From Endomychus coccineus (taxonomy: Eukaryota > Arthropoda > Insecta > Coleoptera > Endomychidae): DNA of 64,000 nt. Position numbers and translations under genes: made by a program. The stretch lies in assembly GCA_958510875.1 (NCBI GenBank), contig OY294070.1:13755631-13819630 (forward strand), written 5' to 3'. The notes under the pieces were generated by a model. That model was not told where the DNA came from, ran no database searches, and was given only the letters and a program-made list of their open reading frames with translations. This document shows positions 32,456-43,179 of the stretch, piece by piece; position 1 is the stretch's first letter, and each line of letters begins with the position of its first letter.

Positions 32456-33590
32456 CAAGAGATCGACAATGTGACTTCATTTTTCTGTATCTCCTATAGT
32501 TAGCCAGTTACCCCTATACAAACATCGAAATTTGCTCACCCATTTGGCCGAAACTACTCTTCAGTATTACAGATTCCAGATAGAAACGTGAATTACATTC
32601 CCGCTCCATTATTTCGTGGTTCGCAAAGCTACTATTACATTCGCAATGTCATGAATAAGCCATCAGTAATAGATTCAATCTTTTGCGACCAGTTTATATT
32701 GGGCCAGAGAGGGCGATATGTATCGTACTAACAGCTGCTCAGAATCATGTCAGAAATAAGACATAGATAGAAAATATCGTTTCCGATTAACTGAAGCTGA
32801 TTCTAATTTGGTTCAATCTTATTTAGTGACACACACACACACATACTCTCGGCTATTTCTGGCCTCATGACAAACACCTCAATTCCATCGATACCTACAT
32901 TGACCCCACACACATAAATAACTCTGTTTCAGTTTGTCGCGCGGGAGAATGTTTACCTATTTCTGTTGTCATCGCGGAAAACGTGTAGCCATCGCAGATG
33001 GCTTCGATGATTTGTATGTGCGGGTGTTCGAAAAGTCAACTCGTCTTAGAAACATGCTGCGACTGTCTCTTGTTAATTGAGCGTACCTCCGATCATCGAC
33101 TTTTGCCAAGTTGGCTCTGAATTGAATGTGATGTTGGCTTTTTCTTTGTTTTCTCTCTCCCGTCTTAATGATTTGGCTTTAATTATAATTTATAGACGTA
33201 TTAATGCAATTAATTTATTTGCCAAATGGAATTTCTGTAGGCTTCACCAACTGTTTATTTAGTTGTAGATAATTCAACAGAGAGGATTTGCGTCTACGAA
33301 AATACATTTCGAAGGTTACGTCTTCGATCTAAAGAATACCTTTGTCATTCGTCTCAAAAATTTAACTGGGACATAGTTGATTTTATCGACTTTCCTGTAT
33401 CTGTATCCAAAATACAGATCCCTAGACTGTTGCAGTAACGTCTCATTATGAGTGTCACTGAAGGCGCCAGGTAGCTGTCAAAAGGAATGATTGAGCTACG
33501 TTTAGACTCATTTCATAAGTTTTATGGCCAATTCACATTAAATCTTCTGATGAAGACATGCTGCATTACTGTGTGGTTGCATTTTAATAA
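32456..33590. other. No recognisable gene; short (CA)n
   Basis: A run acacacacacacacat lies near 32830. Frames on both strands are short and show no family motif. Confidence 0.4.
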
Positions 33591-33597
33591 AAACGAG

Positions 33598-34005
33598 GGT
33601 GAGACGTAGGTAGAAGAGTGCCCCAAGGGTCTGTATTGGGTCCACTTCTATTGAAGTCCTCCATCCTGGCAGATGACGTGAAAATGAATGGCTCCTCCGA
33701 CAGGACGTTTATCCCATATGTCTACCGACTGTCGAACTAAATCTAGTTCCACCGTTTCGTGTAAAACCTTCAAGCATCTGTACAAAATATATGTTCTCCC
33801 CATCTTTGATTGTCCAATGTTCGTAATAATTGTCATAAACGGCTGAAAGGTGTCCAGTGCTAGGCAACAAGACTCCCTTTCGGTAGGATTGGACGATCCT
33901 ACGAAAAAAGACTTGTACTGGATATTATACCCACATTCTAAGAGAGACGCCTTCGCGGAGACCTTTTTATAGCGTATCGTATCATAAATCATCTACTTCT
34001 AAACT
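33598..34005 (+). pseudogene. LINE reverse transcriptase fragment (CR1-like), internally deleted
   Basis: VPQGSVLGPLLL is followed almost at once by ADDVKMNGSS (the two halves of the catalytic core brought together by deletion). Farther on, ATRLPFGRIG, SYEKRLVLDIIPTF and ERRLRGDLFIAYRIIN match the conserved C-terminal stretch of CR1-type LINEs (…SYEERLxxLxLPTLExRRxRGDLIxxYKI). Stops interrupt it. It directly precedes LINE-B sequence. Confidence 0.7.
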
Positions 34006-34019
34006 ACTGATCATGTCTG

Positions 34020-34895
34020 CTTCTACATCAAATCAATACTAGTCGTCGTGCATACATTTTCAAATTGGTGTGGCATCTGAGTGGGGATAACGCGGTCTAT
34101 GAGAATCGCCCTAACTAGGGCTCTAGAGGTTCTGGTGGGAATCATCTCCCCATTGCTACATATTAAAACATTGGCTGCGAATACGGCGTATTGGCTTGCT
34201 GGCCAGTGGGTCGGTGCGTCAGCCTTAAGGTCATGCAAAAATCTGAATTCGGGCTGCTGAACTGAAGCAGGATGCGATAGTGCCTGCTGTCAGGTTCCAA
34301 ACACCAAACGTCCTCTTGACCCAGTGGGCAGACTGGGAGAGCAAAGACTCCGGACCGGAACCGTAGTCTACTCGTGCACACCCAGAAGGTAGCTTTCAGT
34401 TTCCCTAGGTGCTCATATAACCGTTTCCCAGGCCGAGGTCTGTGCAATCCGCACCTGTGCTCTGGAAAACCTGAGGCTACACTATCGAGGTGGACAACTA
34501 TATATCTACACTGACACTCGGGCGGCCCTTGACGCCCTTCACGCCCATAGAGTGACATCTACGCGTGTTTTGGGGTGCAAGAGACCCTGGCGGAATAAGT
34601 CAGGAAGAACAAATTTCAGCTAGTGTGGATGACCTCTCACTCTGGCGTGAAAGGAAATGAAACAGTCGATGAAATAGCCAAACGAGGTTTCCTAGGCACC
34701 TTGGCCTCGATTCAGATCGGAATCTCATCGACCACTGGGCTCCACGCCATCGGAGAGCTACTGGATAGACAGTGGTTATCAGTTTGGCGCAGTGCACGAT
34801 ATGAAGCAAGCGCAAGGTGCACAATGGACCCAAGCAAGCAGTCTAAGTGCTCTGGACTTGTCCGCCTTCGATTGATTGATTAATTAAAATTAGAA
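34020..34895 (+). pseudogene. LINE-B copy 2: RT C-terminus plus RNase H domain
   Basis: A block like ITRSMRIALTRALEVLVGI and LHIKTLAANTAYWLAGQWVG is the end of the RT. After it come VSQAEVCAIRTCALENLRL, LYIYTDTRAALDALHAHRV and LVWMTSHSGVKGNETVDEIA, the RNase H motifs (E, D of YTDTRAAL, H of TSHSGVKGNE, D of VDEIA). The frame then jumps from RSARYEAS to CTMDPSKQSKCSG, a deletion of the Cys/His knuckle relative to copies 1 and 3. It ends in gattgattaatt, the family tail. RNase H places LINE-B in an I/R1/LOA-like group. Confidence 0.8.
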
Positions 34896-35820
34896 AAAGA
34901 AAAGTTCAAATCCAAGATCAGTCAATCCTTCTTTAGCAATAGCATTTTCAATGAATGGTATAAATTACCTGAACATGTTTTTTCCGCGTATTATATTAAT
35001 GGGTAAACATGAATTTGATACGACGTTACAAAACATTTCGTTAATTTTTCATTTGTAAACCTGATATTGTCTTGATCTGTTAGTTTGTACTAACACTTAA
35101 TCACAATAATTTGTTTTTGGGATTACAGAGAATAGAGAAACATTTCTCTTGTTTCTTGATGGTAATAATAAGTTTGAATGCGATAAAATGGTTAAGGCAG
35201 TGTGATACAAATACAGTACTCGCTTGTTTGCAAAAAGCACTTCATTTCTGAATACACTTGACCCAAGAGGTGTTTGGAAGAAAATCGTGAGTAGTTTGCA
35301 AATCCGTAAATGTCTTTGTACCTGCCAAGTGGGTATAGGCATATTATATCATCATAAAGTTCACACTGAAGACTATTCCTTTTTTCTCTATATATCTGTC
35401 GTAATGGTGAGTGGTTTTGATTAAAATAAGTATAACACTGTGTAGATCTTAGACAAGCTAATTTTATATTTCAAAAAGAAATTTCTCTTATTATCGATGA
35501 AATATTCCACGTTTGAAACAGCGCCTCGTATTATGATTGATCATTGCAGCCTCACGTCACTCTGTCAGATTTAAATAAGACAATAGAAACGCTCTCAATG
35601 TTCTCTCGCAGGAGAGTCCTCCAAACGAAATGATTTCCATCCTCATCGTAATCCTTCGTAACCAATCTACTGGCACGAAAGAAGAGGTCGATGGCAATAA
35701 CAATATTGTTTTTATTGTGATTGCAAAGAGCGGTGTAGGCCTGGAGCGTTGCTCATTAGGGCATACTTCATCTATCTAGAGGGCCGGCACAGAACTCTTC
35801 AATTGTCTGAGTGACGAGGG
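34896..35820. other. No recognisable gene
   Basis: AT-rich, then mixed. Frames on the two strands at 35.1-35.4 kb carry no known motif. Confidence 0.4.
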
Positions 35821-35837
35821 CTCTTCCGCGTGTCGAC

Positions 35838-36174
35838 CATGCTTCTCCATCTCTGCGCTGTCGTCTGTTTTCTTTCTCTCCCGCGTTGGCTGACTTGCTT
35901 TTACTTGACAGATGTGGAACAACACACAGGTTCAAGGGGACACTTGAAACATATATCAGGTGTTAAACCACTTAGAAGTTTTCTTTATTTCGCGGAAAGT
36001 GGGTTCTTTGTGCAATTTTTACTATCGCTACTATTGAAACGGCAGTTTCTAGAATACGTAGGCGATTGCGATGTGCTATCGAATTCATTGGAAAGATTCT
36101 TACTCGAGAAAAAACTAGAGAAATATACATTCAAACTAAAACCTCAGCTTAGAATAGCAAAAACTAAAAAATAA
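35838..36174 (+). CDS. Unrecognised 112-codon frame
   Basis: From ATG at 35838 the frame starts with a hydrophobic segment (LLHLCAVVCFLSLPRWLTC) that could be a signal peptide or membrane anchor, followed by a middle part FLYFAESGFFVQFLLSLLL and a Lys/Leu-rich end. No family is recognised. It ends next to a PLE terminal repeat. It could be a chance frame. Confidence 0.25.
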
Positions 36175-36208
36175 AGCAAAAATGAACACTTTCTATACTT
36201 ATATCCAT

Positions 36209-36293
36209 AATATATAAAAAATTCTCGGGAAATAGGTCACATTAACACTCTGTTTTAAATATTTTCGTCTTTACGTACGTTTCGGTTTTAGAT
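36209..36293 (-). repeat. PLE family 2 terminal repeat (3' side of the minus-strand element)
   Basis: On the minus strand ccgaaacgtacgtaaagacg leads to gtgttaatgtgacctatttc and ccgagaattttttatata. It is the inverted partner of 37014-37092. It keeps GAAAC and the palindrome cgtacg, but the CTGATGA half of the hammerhead core is absent. Confidence 0.85.
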
Positions 36294-36299
36294 CTGCAT

Positions 36300-36960
36300 T
36301 GGAATTTACTTTAAGCGTTCTTCCTAAAATATACTTTTAACATTATGAAGACGCATGTAGGAATTTGCAAGAGTTTTAATTAATCAAGTTAGTATAAATC
36401 TGACTCAATCCCTGAATATCATTCCTATGACTTACAGAATTGGAGTCCCGTTTTATGTGAATCATTTTCAGGATGGTTCTTCTATAATAATTGGTTTCTT
36501 TAGTTAAAATATTAATATTTTTGTAATCAAATTGATGGTTATAATCAAAGCAGTGCTTAGCAAGGGCGGTGGAATCTTCTAAGTTATTATTTCGTGTGCT
36601 TTACTTATGGCCGTACATTCTTTTTTGTAAATATTGTTTAGAGATACCAGTATAAGTCCCATCACAATCTAAACAATTCAATTTATATACTGTGTGGGTT
36701 TATTTATCTTTAGGTATTACAGGTTTTAGTTTTGAGAAATATTTCCCAACACAGTTAGTAGGATTATGCGCAACATTTATATCGTACTTTTTCAAACATT
36801 TCTTAATTTTTTTTTCTGAGGTCTCCGGAATGTATGGTAAAGTTATATAATTGTCTGTATTACCTTTTATGTCATTTTTATATGAAGAACCATTATAGTT
36901 CGTTTCGACGGCGTAGGCCTTTTGATTGAAAATTGTGCGATATGGACGCTTGTGCTAATT
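36300..36960 (-). pseudogene. PLE family 2 GIY-YIG endonuclease fragment
   Basis: Minus-strand residues in order are IKKCLKKYDINVAHNPTN, VGKYFSKLKPVIPKD, a stop, THTVYKLNCLDCDGTYTGIS, KQYLQKRMYGHK, NLEDSTALAKHCFDYNHQFD, MIHIKRDSNSVSHRNDIQG and QIYTNLIN. The VYKLNCLDCDGTYTGIS block is a GIY-YIG core with the PLE CxxC insertion; the Tyr and Gly are kept although the second YIG reads YTG. It is flanked by inverted copies of the element's terminal repeat. No reverse transcriptase is present, so this is a truncated unit. Confidence 0.8.
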
Positions 36961-36987
36961 AGTTTTGATTAACCCCTTTTTTGACAT

Positions 36988-37041
36988 AATAAGTTCTGAT
37001 GATGGTCGTGAGACCGAAACGTACGTAAAGACGAACATATT
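36988..37041 (+). ncRNA. Hammerhead-ribozyme-like motif in PLE terminal repeat
   Basis: CTGATGA (36996-37002) is followed by stem II GGTC (37004-37007), a GTGA tetraloop, GACC (37012-37015), then GAAAC (37016-37020). The upstream arm aataagtt (36988-36995) pairs with aacatatt (37034-37041) in seven of eight positions as stem I. Between them gtacgtaaag holds a very short self-complementary cgtacg, fitting the minimal stem III seen in PLE hammerheads, which may work as dimers. One extra T precedes stem II. A gta site after cgtac is the likeliest cleavage point. Not tested. Confidence 0.6.
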
Positions 37042-37092
37042 TAAAACAGAGTGTTAATGTGACCTATTTCCCGAGAATTTTTTATATATAAT
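37014..37092 (+). repeat. PLE family 2 terminal repeat, inverted copy
   Basis: ccgaaacgtacgtaaagacg to ccgagaattttttatata is the inverted partner of 36209-36293 with few differences. Homology to 19.29-19.36 kb (reverse complement) continues rightward to about 37120 (gggtcaagaatctttatt). Confidence 0.85.
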
Positions 37093-37120
37093 TCATACTG
37101 GGTCAAGAATCTTTATTATT

Positions 37121-38935
37121 CTTATATCTATATTTATATATGAATATAGGCTAGTGGTATTCTATATTATAATTTTGATATATTGTAATGTAATCTAAAT
37201 ATTTGACTGTTTATTGATATGACTTTAGTTAATTTTTAATTCTCTATCATTCTATCGTTCTCAATTTCTTTTCTCTAATTGGCTTTATACTCTTTACCAA
37301 AATTATACTTCATTCAGAAAACAGTTATATCTCACTTTCTACTTTTTGTCTTTCTAATTCTTATTTAGCTAATAAACTGTTAACAAATTCATAGACCTAA
37401 TTAATCCTACTTACTGTGCACTGATTAATGTTCTATCCATTCTATAATGGTCCTATTTATTTTAATCATTCTACGTCATTAAGGTCTATTTTCTTTTATT
37501 TGTAAGTCTAAGGGTGACATAGATGTTAATACTTGTTGTATCATATGAGAGATTTGCATCACATATAAATCCTCCTCTTTAAAGTGTGTTTATCAAAGAA
37601 CAACAACACTTTCTTGTGGTTCCTTTCCTTGAAGTGTGACCTATTTCTCGAAAATTTATATATAATAGATATCATTCATTATTAATTGATGTTTGGTGAA
37701 AAATTCAAGAATGAAATATTTATTTTCATGAAGTTATTTCAATTTTTTTCAAAATTCAAATGAGAGCCCAAGTAGAAATTTGTATTTAAAATTCAATTTT
37801 TAATTTGGCAATTGCAAACATTCCTATTTCAATATCGTATATGCGAATTTAACGTTTGTTATAATTACAGAAACTTCTTGAAAATGAATGGTAAAGAAAC
37901 CAACCCTGCCACTGCGGTATAAGGATTTAAGTATAATATTGAGTGAGTAATAGTAATGTGGGATTGAAAATTGAGGAGAGACGCAAACAGAAGCCGTTGG
38001 TGCACCTGCCGAACAGTGTATCATCTGTAGCGATACATAATTTGATCTAGTGACTGTCGCAACCAATCATCTCCATTCTAATCAAAGCTTTCTATATTTA
38101 TAGCGCGCACTGACACTCAGGTGACAATATTTCATTCGCACCTACCGTCTTCCAAACAACATAATAACCCTTCATAAATATGCACACTCAATTAAACATA
38201 AGAATTAATTGAAATCGCGATTTCTATTTAAATATCTTCGTATATACGCGCCCCAAAACTCTTCACAATGAGATTTGTCGCAGAACCAATGTTACTTTAA
38301 GATTCCGATTAAAGTCTCAAAGTATTAGTATCATGGTCTTGGTGCCTGAATTCTGTATTTTCTCAATACATTTTTTACTATATGAGAATATAAAAGTATA
38401 GAATAGAAAGACTTTCTATTTTTTCAATTATTTTGAATTGAAAAAAATATTTTTAATTGAAGACTTAGCAATGAATTTTTGAACAATTTATTAGACTCAA
38501 TACCTTTTTTATTAAGTACTATATCCTTAAAATCCCCTTTTTTCACACTTATAATAAATATTGTAAAATAATCTTGATAATTTATTAATTGGTATGGGAA
38601 ATTATTTTTTTTCTGAAAAAAAATCTCGATAAAGATGTTTACATATCTATTAAAACATGAGAAATCATTTTATTAGTTACAAAAATAAAATCTCCAAGCG
38701 AAATTAACCAAAAAACCATAAATATTTGTTAAAATAGAAATGATGCGATTGAAAATAAAGCAGAAAATGTATTGCAGGTGCCCCGTAGCGCCGCCCCTGC
38801 TGAAAAATTTCCTCGACAGGTACCGTATAAAAAATTCATGTATGGATAATATTTAAATTACCAAAATTGAAAAATTGGCATATGAATTTCCGCACACCCT
38901 GTAAACAAAACACTTCTTCAAAGTAACGATGAGAT
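37121..38935. other. Long AT-rich stretch without gene
   Basis: Only a small scrap of the PLE terminal repeat (gtgacctatttctcgaaaat, 37638-37657) is recognised. The rest is AT-rich, with homopolymer runs near 38400-38640. Confidence 0.5.
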
Positions 38936-38939
38936 GAAA

Positions 38940-39180
38940 CCCCGGATGCCCAGGTTGTGAACAGACCAAGGAAGTGATGAACCTATCTTATCCAAAAACA
39001 GCAGAGTCTTACTTGATGCTGAGAAAGAAGAATTCAGATTATCCAGATCGAAGAGGCTTTTAGTACACTATGCGTGTTCTTGGACATAGAAGAGGCGTTT
39101 GACAACACCTCCTTCGATTCCATGTGCCATGATGCGGAGCGACACGGAATTGAGCATACCTTGATTAATAGGTGGATCCC
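38940..39180 (+). pseudogene. LINE reverse transcriptase scrap (palm A region)
   Basis: Codons give VFLDIEEAFDNTSFDSMCHD and AERHGIEHTLINRWI, matching the FLDIEGAFDN… first catalytic block of a group of insect Jockey/LOA-type LINEs. Upstream frames are disrupted. The sequence changes abruptly into the 265-bp array. Confidence 0.65.
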
Positions 39181-39195
39181 ACCAATTTTGATATA

Positions 39196-40490
39196 GAGCC
39201 GTTAAATAGACTCTCATAGATGAAAAATTAGATTCCACCATTACTTTTCACCTCAGTCGCTAAGGCTAAGGTTGAATTTCGGCCATACTTTAGATAAATA
39301 CAGTATCAAATCACTATCAACATGATTATTGTACCAGAAATTGGTGTCCACAACCTTCTGAGATCTCATAGAACAAATTTCATCAGTTACAAGTATGGAA
39401 AAATAGTGAATTGGGTCGATCTCATCGATTTCGATATAACTACGTCATAATACAATCTTATAGATGAGAAATTCGATTCTACCATCAGTTTTCACCTCAG
39501 GCGTTAAGGAAACATGTCGCAGCGTCCCGAAACCATTAATTTCTACCATTCCTTAAATAAATACAGTATAAAATCACTATCAACATGATTATTGGACCAA
39601 AAATTGGTATCCACAACCTTCTGAGATGCCACATTTTCCCAAATTCCATAAAGGGTAAGTATAGAAAACTAGTGAACTTTGTCGATTCCTTCGATTTTGA
39701 TATAACGGCGTCTTAATACACTCTCATGGATGTGGAATTCGATTCTATCATTGGTTTTCACCTCAGACACCAAGGAAACATGTTGCAGCGTTCCGAAATC
39801 CTAAATTTCTACCATCACTTAAATAAATATAGTATAAAATCACTATCGACATTATTATAGAACCAGAAATTGGTATCCACAACCTTCTGAGATCCCATAA
39901 AACAAATTCCATCAGTTTGTGGGGAAGAGAGCCCTAAGTCGACCCGTGGTCCTGGGGGAGGCATAGGAATCGAAACACAACACTTATAAGAGCTATACTT
40001 TACTTAATGTAGAGCTCGACGTTATTACGGACTTAATGTCTTGCTATACGAAATGATAGTACAAATACTAATGTACAATCTATTATCAATTGATTAATGA
40101 ATGTTCTACTTATGATATATATATATATTAAATGAAATGTGATGTTATAGTTATTATGTCCTAGCTAATCTAGTCTATCTAAGATGTCAAGGTAGCTGTG
40201 CCAAACAATATGTTTAATATAACGCAACAGTTAACATATTGCTTGTGGGTCAGCTCCGAGATGTAAACATATACTTAATAACATTACTAATAGAAATAAG
40301 GTCGCATTCTATAAATTGGGGATTTCAGGTAATCTCGTATAGAGATGAAAGATTCCTATACTACAAGTTATAGACCCTTTGGAAATGTTCGCATTTTCCC
40401 AAACTTCATTCTACCATTAGTTTTCACCTCAGGCTTTAAGGAAACATGTGACAGCGTTCCGAAACCCTGAATTTCGGCCATACCTTTTAT
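39196..40490. repeat. 265-bp tandem array, about 3.5 units, split by a solo LTR
   Basis: ttggt(g/a)tccacaaccttctg recurs at 39341, 39604 and 39870 (periods 263 and 266), and ttttcacctcag(g)c recurs likewise. After the LTR the array continues with ttagttttcacctcaggctt and ccgaaaccctgaatttcggc. Units differ by about 10-20 percent and by small indels. No coding frame. Confidence 0.92.
39918..40365. mobile_element. Solo LTR, 448 bp
   Basis: It begins TGTGGGGAAG and ends CTATACTACA (TG…CA) and is flanked by the 4-bp repeat agtt (39914-39917 and 40366-40369). Neighbouring array units read catcagtt uninterrupted at the matching place, confirming the left edge. The right half matches the LTR-like piece at 11846-12078. 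No internal LTR-element genes are nearby, so it is a recombination product. Superfamily not assignable; 4 bp fits Gypsy- or BEL-like. Confidence 0.85.
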
Positions 40491-40689
40491 TTGAATCCAT
40501 AATATTTTTTGAGTGGTCCTGCAACTGATTTTCTTTTATTTTCAAATCTATTTTATGATGTGTTTGATACTGATTTCCGTTTTGCCTCTTCTTGAAATGT
40601 GACCGACAAAAAAATATGACGAATATCTATACTTTCGTGATTTGGCTTTTGAATATTAAAATTAACAAACTTCCCTACTACATAATTTT

Positions 40690-41160
40690 TCAGGGTCGAA
40701 ATTGATTGGCTTTGCGCCTGCTAGACAGACAATGGTTCTCGTGGTGGCTTGGTGCTCCGGGTATGAGGCAAGTGAAACTTCACATTGCGGAGCTCCCATC
40801 CAAACACTCTTCATAAGCAGAAGAAGCATAAAACTGGTGACAGGACTTCTCTCACAGAAGACTGTCATCTGATCATACATCTACACATAATGGGCATTTT
40901 TGATGATCTAGTTTGTAGTAGTTGCGGAGAGGCTGAAAGAATTGCCTCTCGTATCCTAGTAGAATATATCCAGCATTAGCTTTTCGTAAGCTGCAACGGA
41001 CCTCGGCAACGCGCACATGCAACTTGAGGGCATAAGACACTTCAGTCCAAGCAGTATTCAAGCAATTGGCGTTCCCTCAGCTGATGTACTCAGTCTTGTT
41101 CCAAGGGGCGCCCAATGGACCAAGAGGTCTAAATGCACTTGACTTGATTGATTGGTTAAT
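40690..41160 (+). pseudogene. LINE-B copy 3, 3' end
   Basis: The frames carry the same sequence as copy 1: RRSIKLVTGLLS, a shifted HTSTHNGHF, CSSCGEAERIASRILVEY (CxxC…; the His is Arg) and, at the end, caaggggcgcccaatggacc with a gattgattggttaattgg tail at about 41143-41162. Several frameshifts are present. Confidence 0.75.
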
Positions 41161-41162
41161 TG

Positions 41163-42118
41163 GATAGAAGTAACTATAAAGCATTCCTGGCAAGTATGAG
41201 ATAGTTCTTGGCCAAGAGAACCCATCTTTGTAATAAATTCGAACTGTAACGTTACGAAAACAACCTTGAGTAAGTGGGAAATAAAAAGAATCAGGGAGAA
41301 GTCAAAAAATGTTGAAGTGAAAAACATAATACGGGTGTGATTCTGAAATTGATGGATGAGAGCAACACATTTGACGAAGGAAACTAATAAACATTGGGAG
41401 GCGTTGCTGCAGAAACTCCTTCCGGTCTAAAGATCTACGACGCGCCATCGAGAGTGGAAAAGTTCATTTCGGCCGATACGGAATCGAGATAGCCCGGTAA
41501 ATATCAAAACAAGCGAACGAACAAACATTATTTTCGTCCGCGCAGTAAAAATGTTCCCCTTAGTAATTAAGAAATGTATTTAAAAAATGGGCAGATACGA
41601 GAAAAGTTGCAGCCATATATATTCTTTATACTTTATAGGAAATTGCCTTATGTTTCATTTCGTTCGGTGTTTTTGCTCGACCGCATCGTCTCGCCCTGTC
41701 TCGCGCTGCTCGGTTTGTATTTGTGAGAAGAAGATGCGAGATGCGGACGCGATGTTAGATCGCAGACAAGGTCCTTATGTTCGCTTTCTCTGATAATCCA
41801 TACTTATTACGTGTTCTTATTCTTTTTCCTACGTTCATCTTATGATGAACGATAATTGGTTAGGTAAACGATAGATACCCTGTGTGTATGAAGAAGATTG
41901 TAAGGATATCTCCTTAATATACATTTTTTGCATTGTGAAGCAGAAGCGAATGATCATTACCTTAACTATAAAGTATAATACATCATCGTTTATTTGATTA
42001 TTCAACTTTCAAGACATCCATACAGAGTTACTTATAATCAGTGTAGCGTATATGCTACACAAATCCATTTTGTTGTAGTATATTTGAACAAGGATTTTAA
42101 TACGACCAATAATTATAT
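41163..42118. other. No recognisable gene
   Basis: A GC-richer pocket lies near 41440-41770 (cgaccgcatcgtctcgccct). No motif recognised. Confidence 0.4.
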
Positions 42119-42120
42119 TT

Positions 42121-42232
42121 AATACGAGGGTGGTTTGAAAAATACCTCGTTTCGGATACTTGTAGAGGGCGTCAGCAACAATTGAATTTAAGCTCATTAC
42201 ATTTACATCTGATTTTATGGTAACAAGACATT
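42121..42232 (+). mobile_element. mariner 5' end, truncated by LINE-A
   Basis: tacgagggtggtttgaaaaa is the typical 5' inverted-repeat start of mariner elements, followed by a short leader with tacctcgtttcgg. The sequence is cut after about 110 bp, where the LINE-A 3' end begins. No transposase or right end was found. Confidence 0.6.
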
Positions 42233-42234
42233 TT

Positions 42235-42885
42235 TTTATACGAGAGGGAAACCTAGAATGTTCGAAGAACATCGTGCGAGCCAGCAATGGAATGTTGAGA
42301 GAGGAGATAGGCATTCGAATTTTTCTTGGAGATGTGGAGATTAGAGGCGTAGGGAAAAACAACACTAGGTAAATAGTTCTACACCTTCGCTGTTCGATAA
42401 AAAAGAGGTGGGAAGAAGTTCTGCAGGTCTCTCTAGTCCTCTTATCTTGAATCTCTCGTGGTGGAACAACATATGATATTTCTGATGAACACCGACCACG
42501 GGAATAACTATAGAAAAGATAGGAATCGCCCACCTTTCTAGGATGTTCTAGAGAGGTCAATGTGACATCATCAATCAGACGAATAGCTCTCTTTTGGATA
42601 GAATCTAAGAGCTTCAGCGTATGCTTGGGAGCCGAACTCCAAACATGATGTGAAAGTAACTCCAGGACAGGTCAAATCTGTGCTGCAGATTAAGGAACTG
42701 CTGGAATGTAAAGTAGTTCCTGGCAAGGGATAGAAAACCTAGTTTTTGTGAAGCAGTTTTCGCAATGGACCTCACATTATCGTGCCATGAGAGGGTGCTG
42801 TTGGTGAAGATCCTGAGCAGGAAAGACTTCATAGGAGTAGTTGTACCTGACATCATCATATTAGGGATTGTGGGAATGTTGAGAG
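42235..42885 (-). pseudogene. LINE-A copy 5, 3' half
   Basis: The minus strand gives IPNMMMSGTTTPMKSFLLRI, NSTLSWHDNVRSIAKTASQK, LGFLSLARNYFTFQQ and then LEHPRKVGDSYLFYSYSRGR, CSSEISYVVPPREIQDKRTR and a tail with the hairpin at 42258-42272. The part after the FTFQQ block runs in an open frame of 183 codons past the element's 3' end. It lacks the RT core. Its 3' end abuts the mariner end with a T-run (poly(A) on the minus strand). Confidence 0.82.
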
Positions 42886-42889
42886 GTAT

Positions 42890-43177
42890 CTTCGACATCA
42901 AGCAAACCACTAGCTGTAAACCTTACTTCATTCTAAATTCAATACTTACCCTTACAGGTATATACATATATGATGCAGACTTATTCGTAATTAGATTTAA
43001 AAAGGGCCCACTATGTGAACGCTGTAACTTCTCATATATCCTAAACAATATACTCTTTTGTCTGTTGAAAATACTTAACAAGTTACCAGTATGTCTAAGA
43101 ATTTTACTTATAGATGCCTTTAAACTTAAACTGAAACACATCCTTATTAAAAAAGCATATTACAAGATAAGCGTATA
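42890..43177 (+). pseudogene. LINE C-terminal fragment (Jockey-like)
   Basis: ILTLTGIYIYDADLFVIRFK, ILNKLPVCLRILLIDAFKLK and LKHILIKKAYYKIS match the final segment of many insect LINE ORF2 proteins (…LTLPSLYIYE…, NKLP…FKxxLKxxLxxxxxYS). The minus-strand LINE at 60.2-61.05 kb is of a similar group but covers an earlier region. It ends where TIR element A begins. Confidence 0.65.
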
Positions 43178-43179
43178 TA

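Noticed and set aside
42009..42560. 183-codon minus-strand frame as a host gene
   Set aside because: The first part is LINE-A ORF2 sequence and the rest reads through the 3' end into mariner and flanking DNA.
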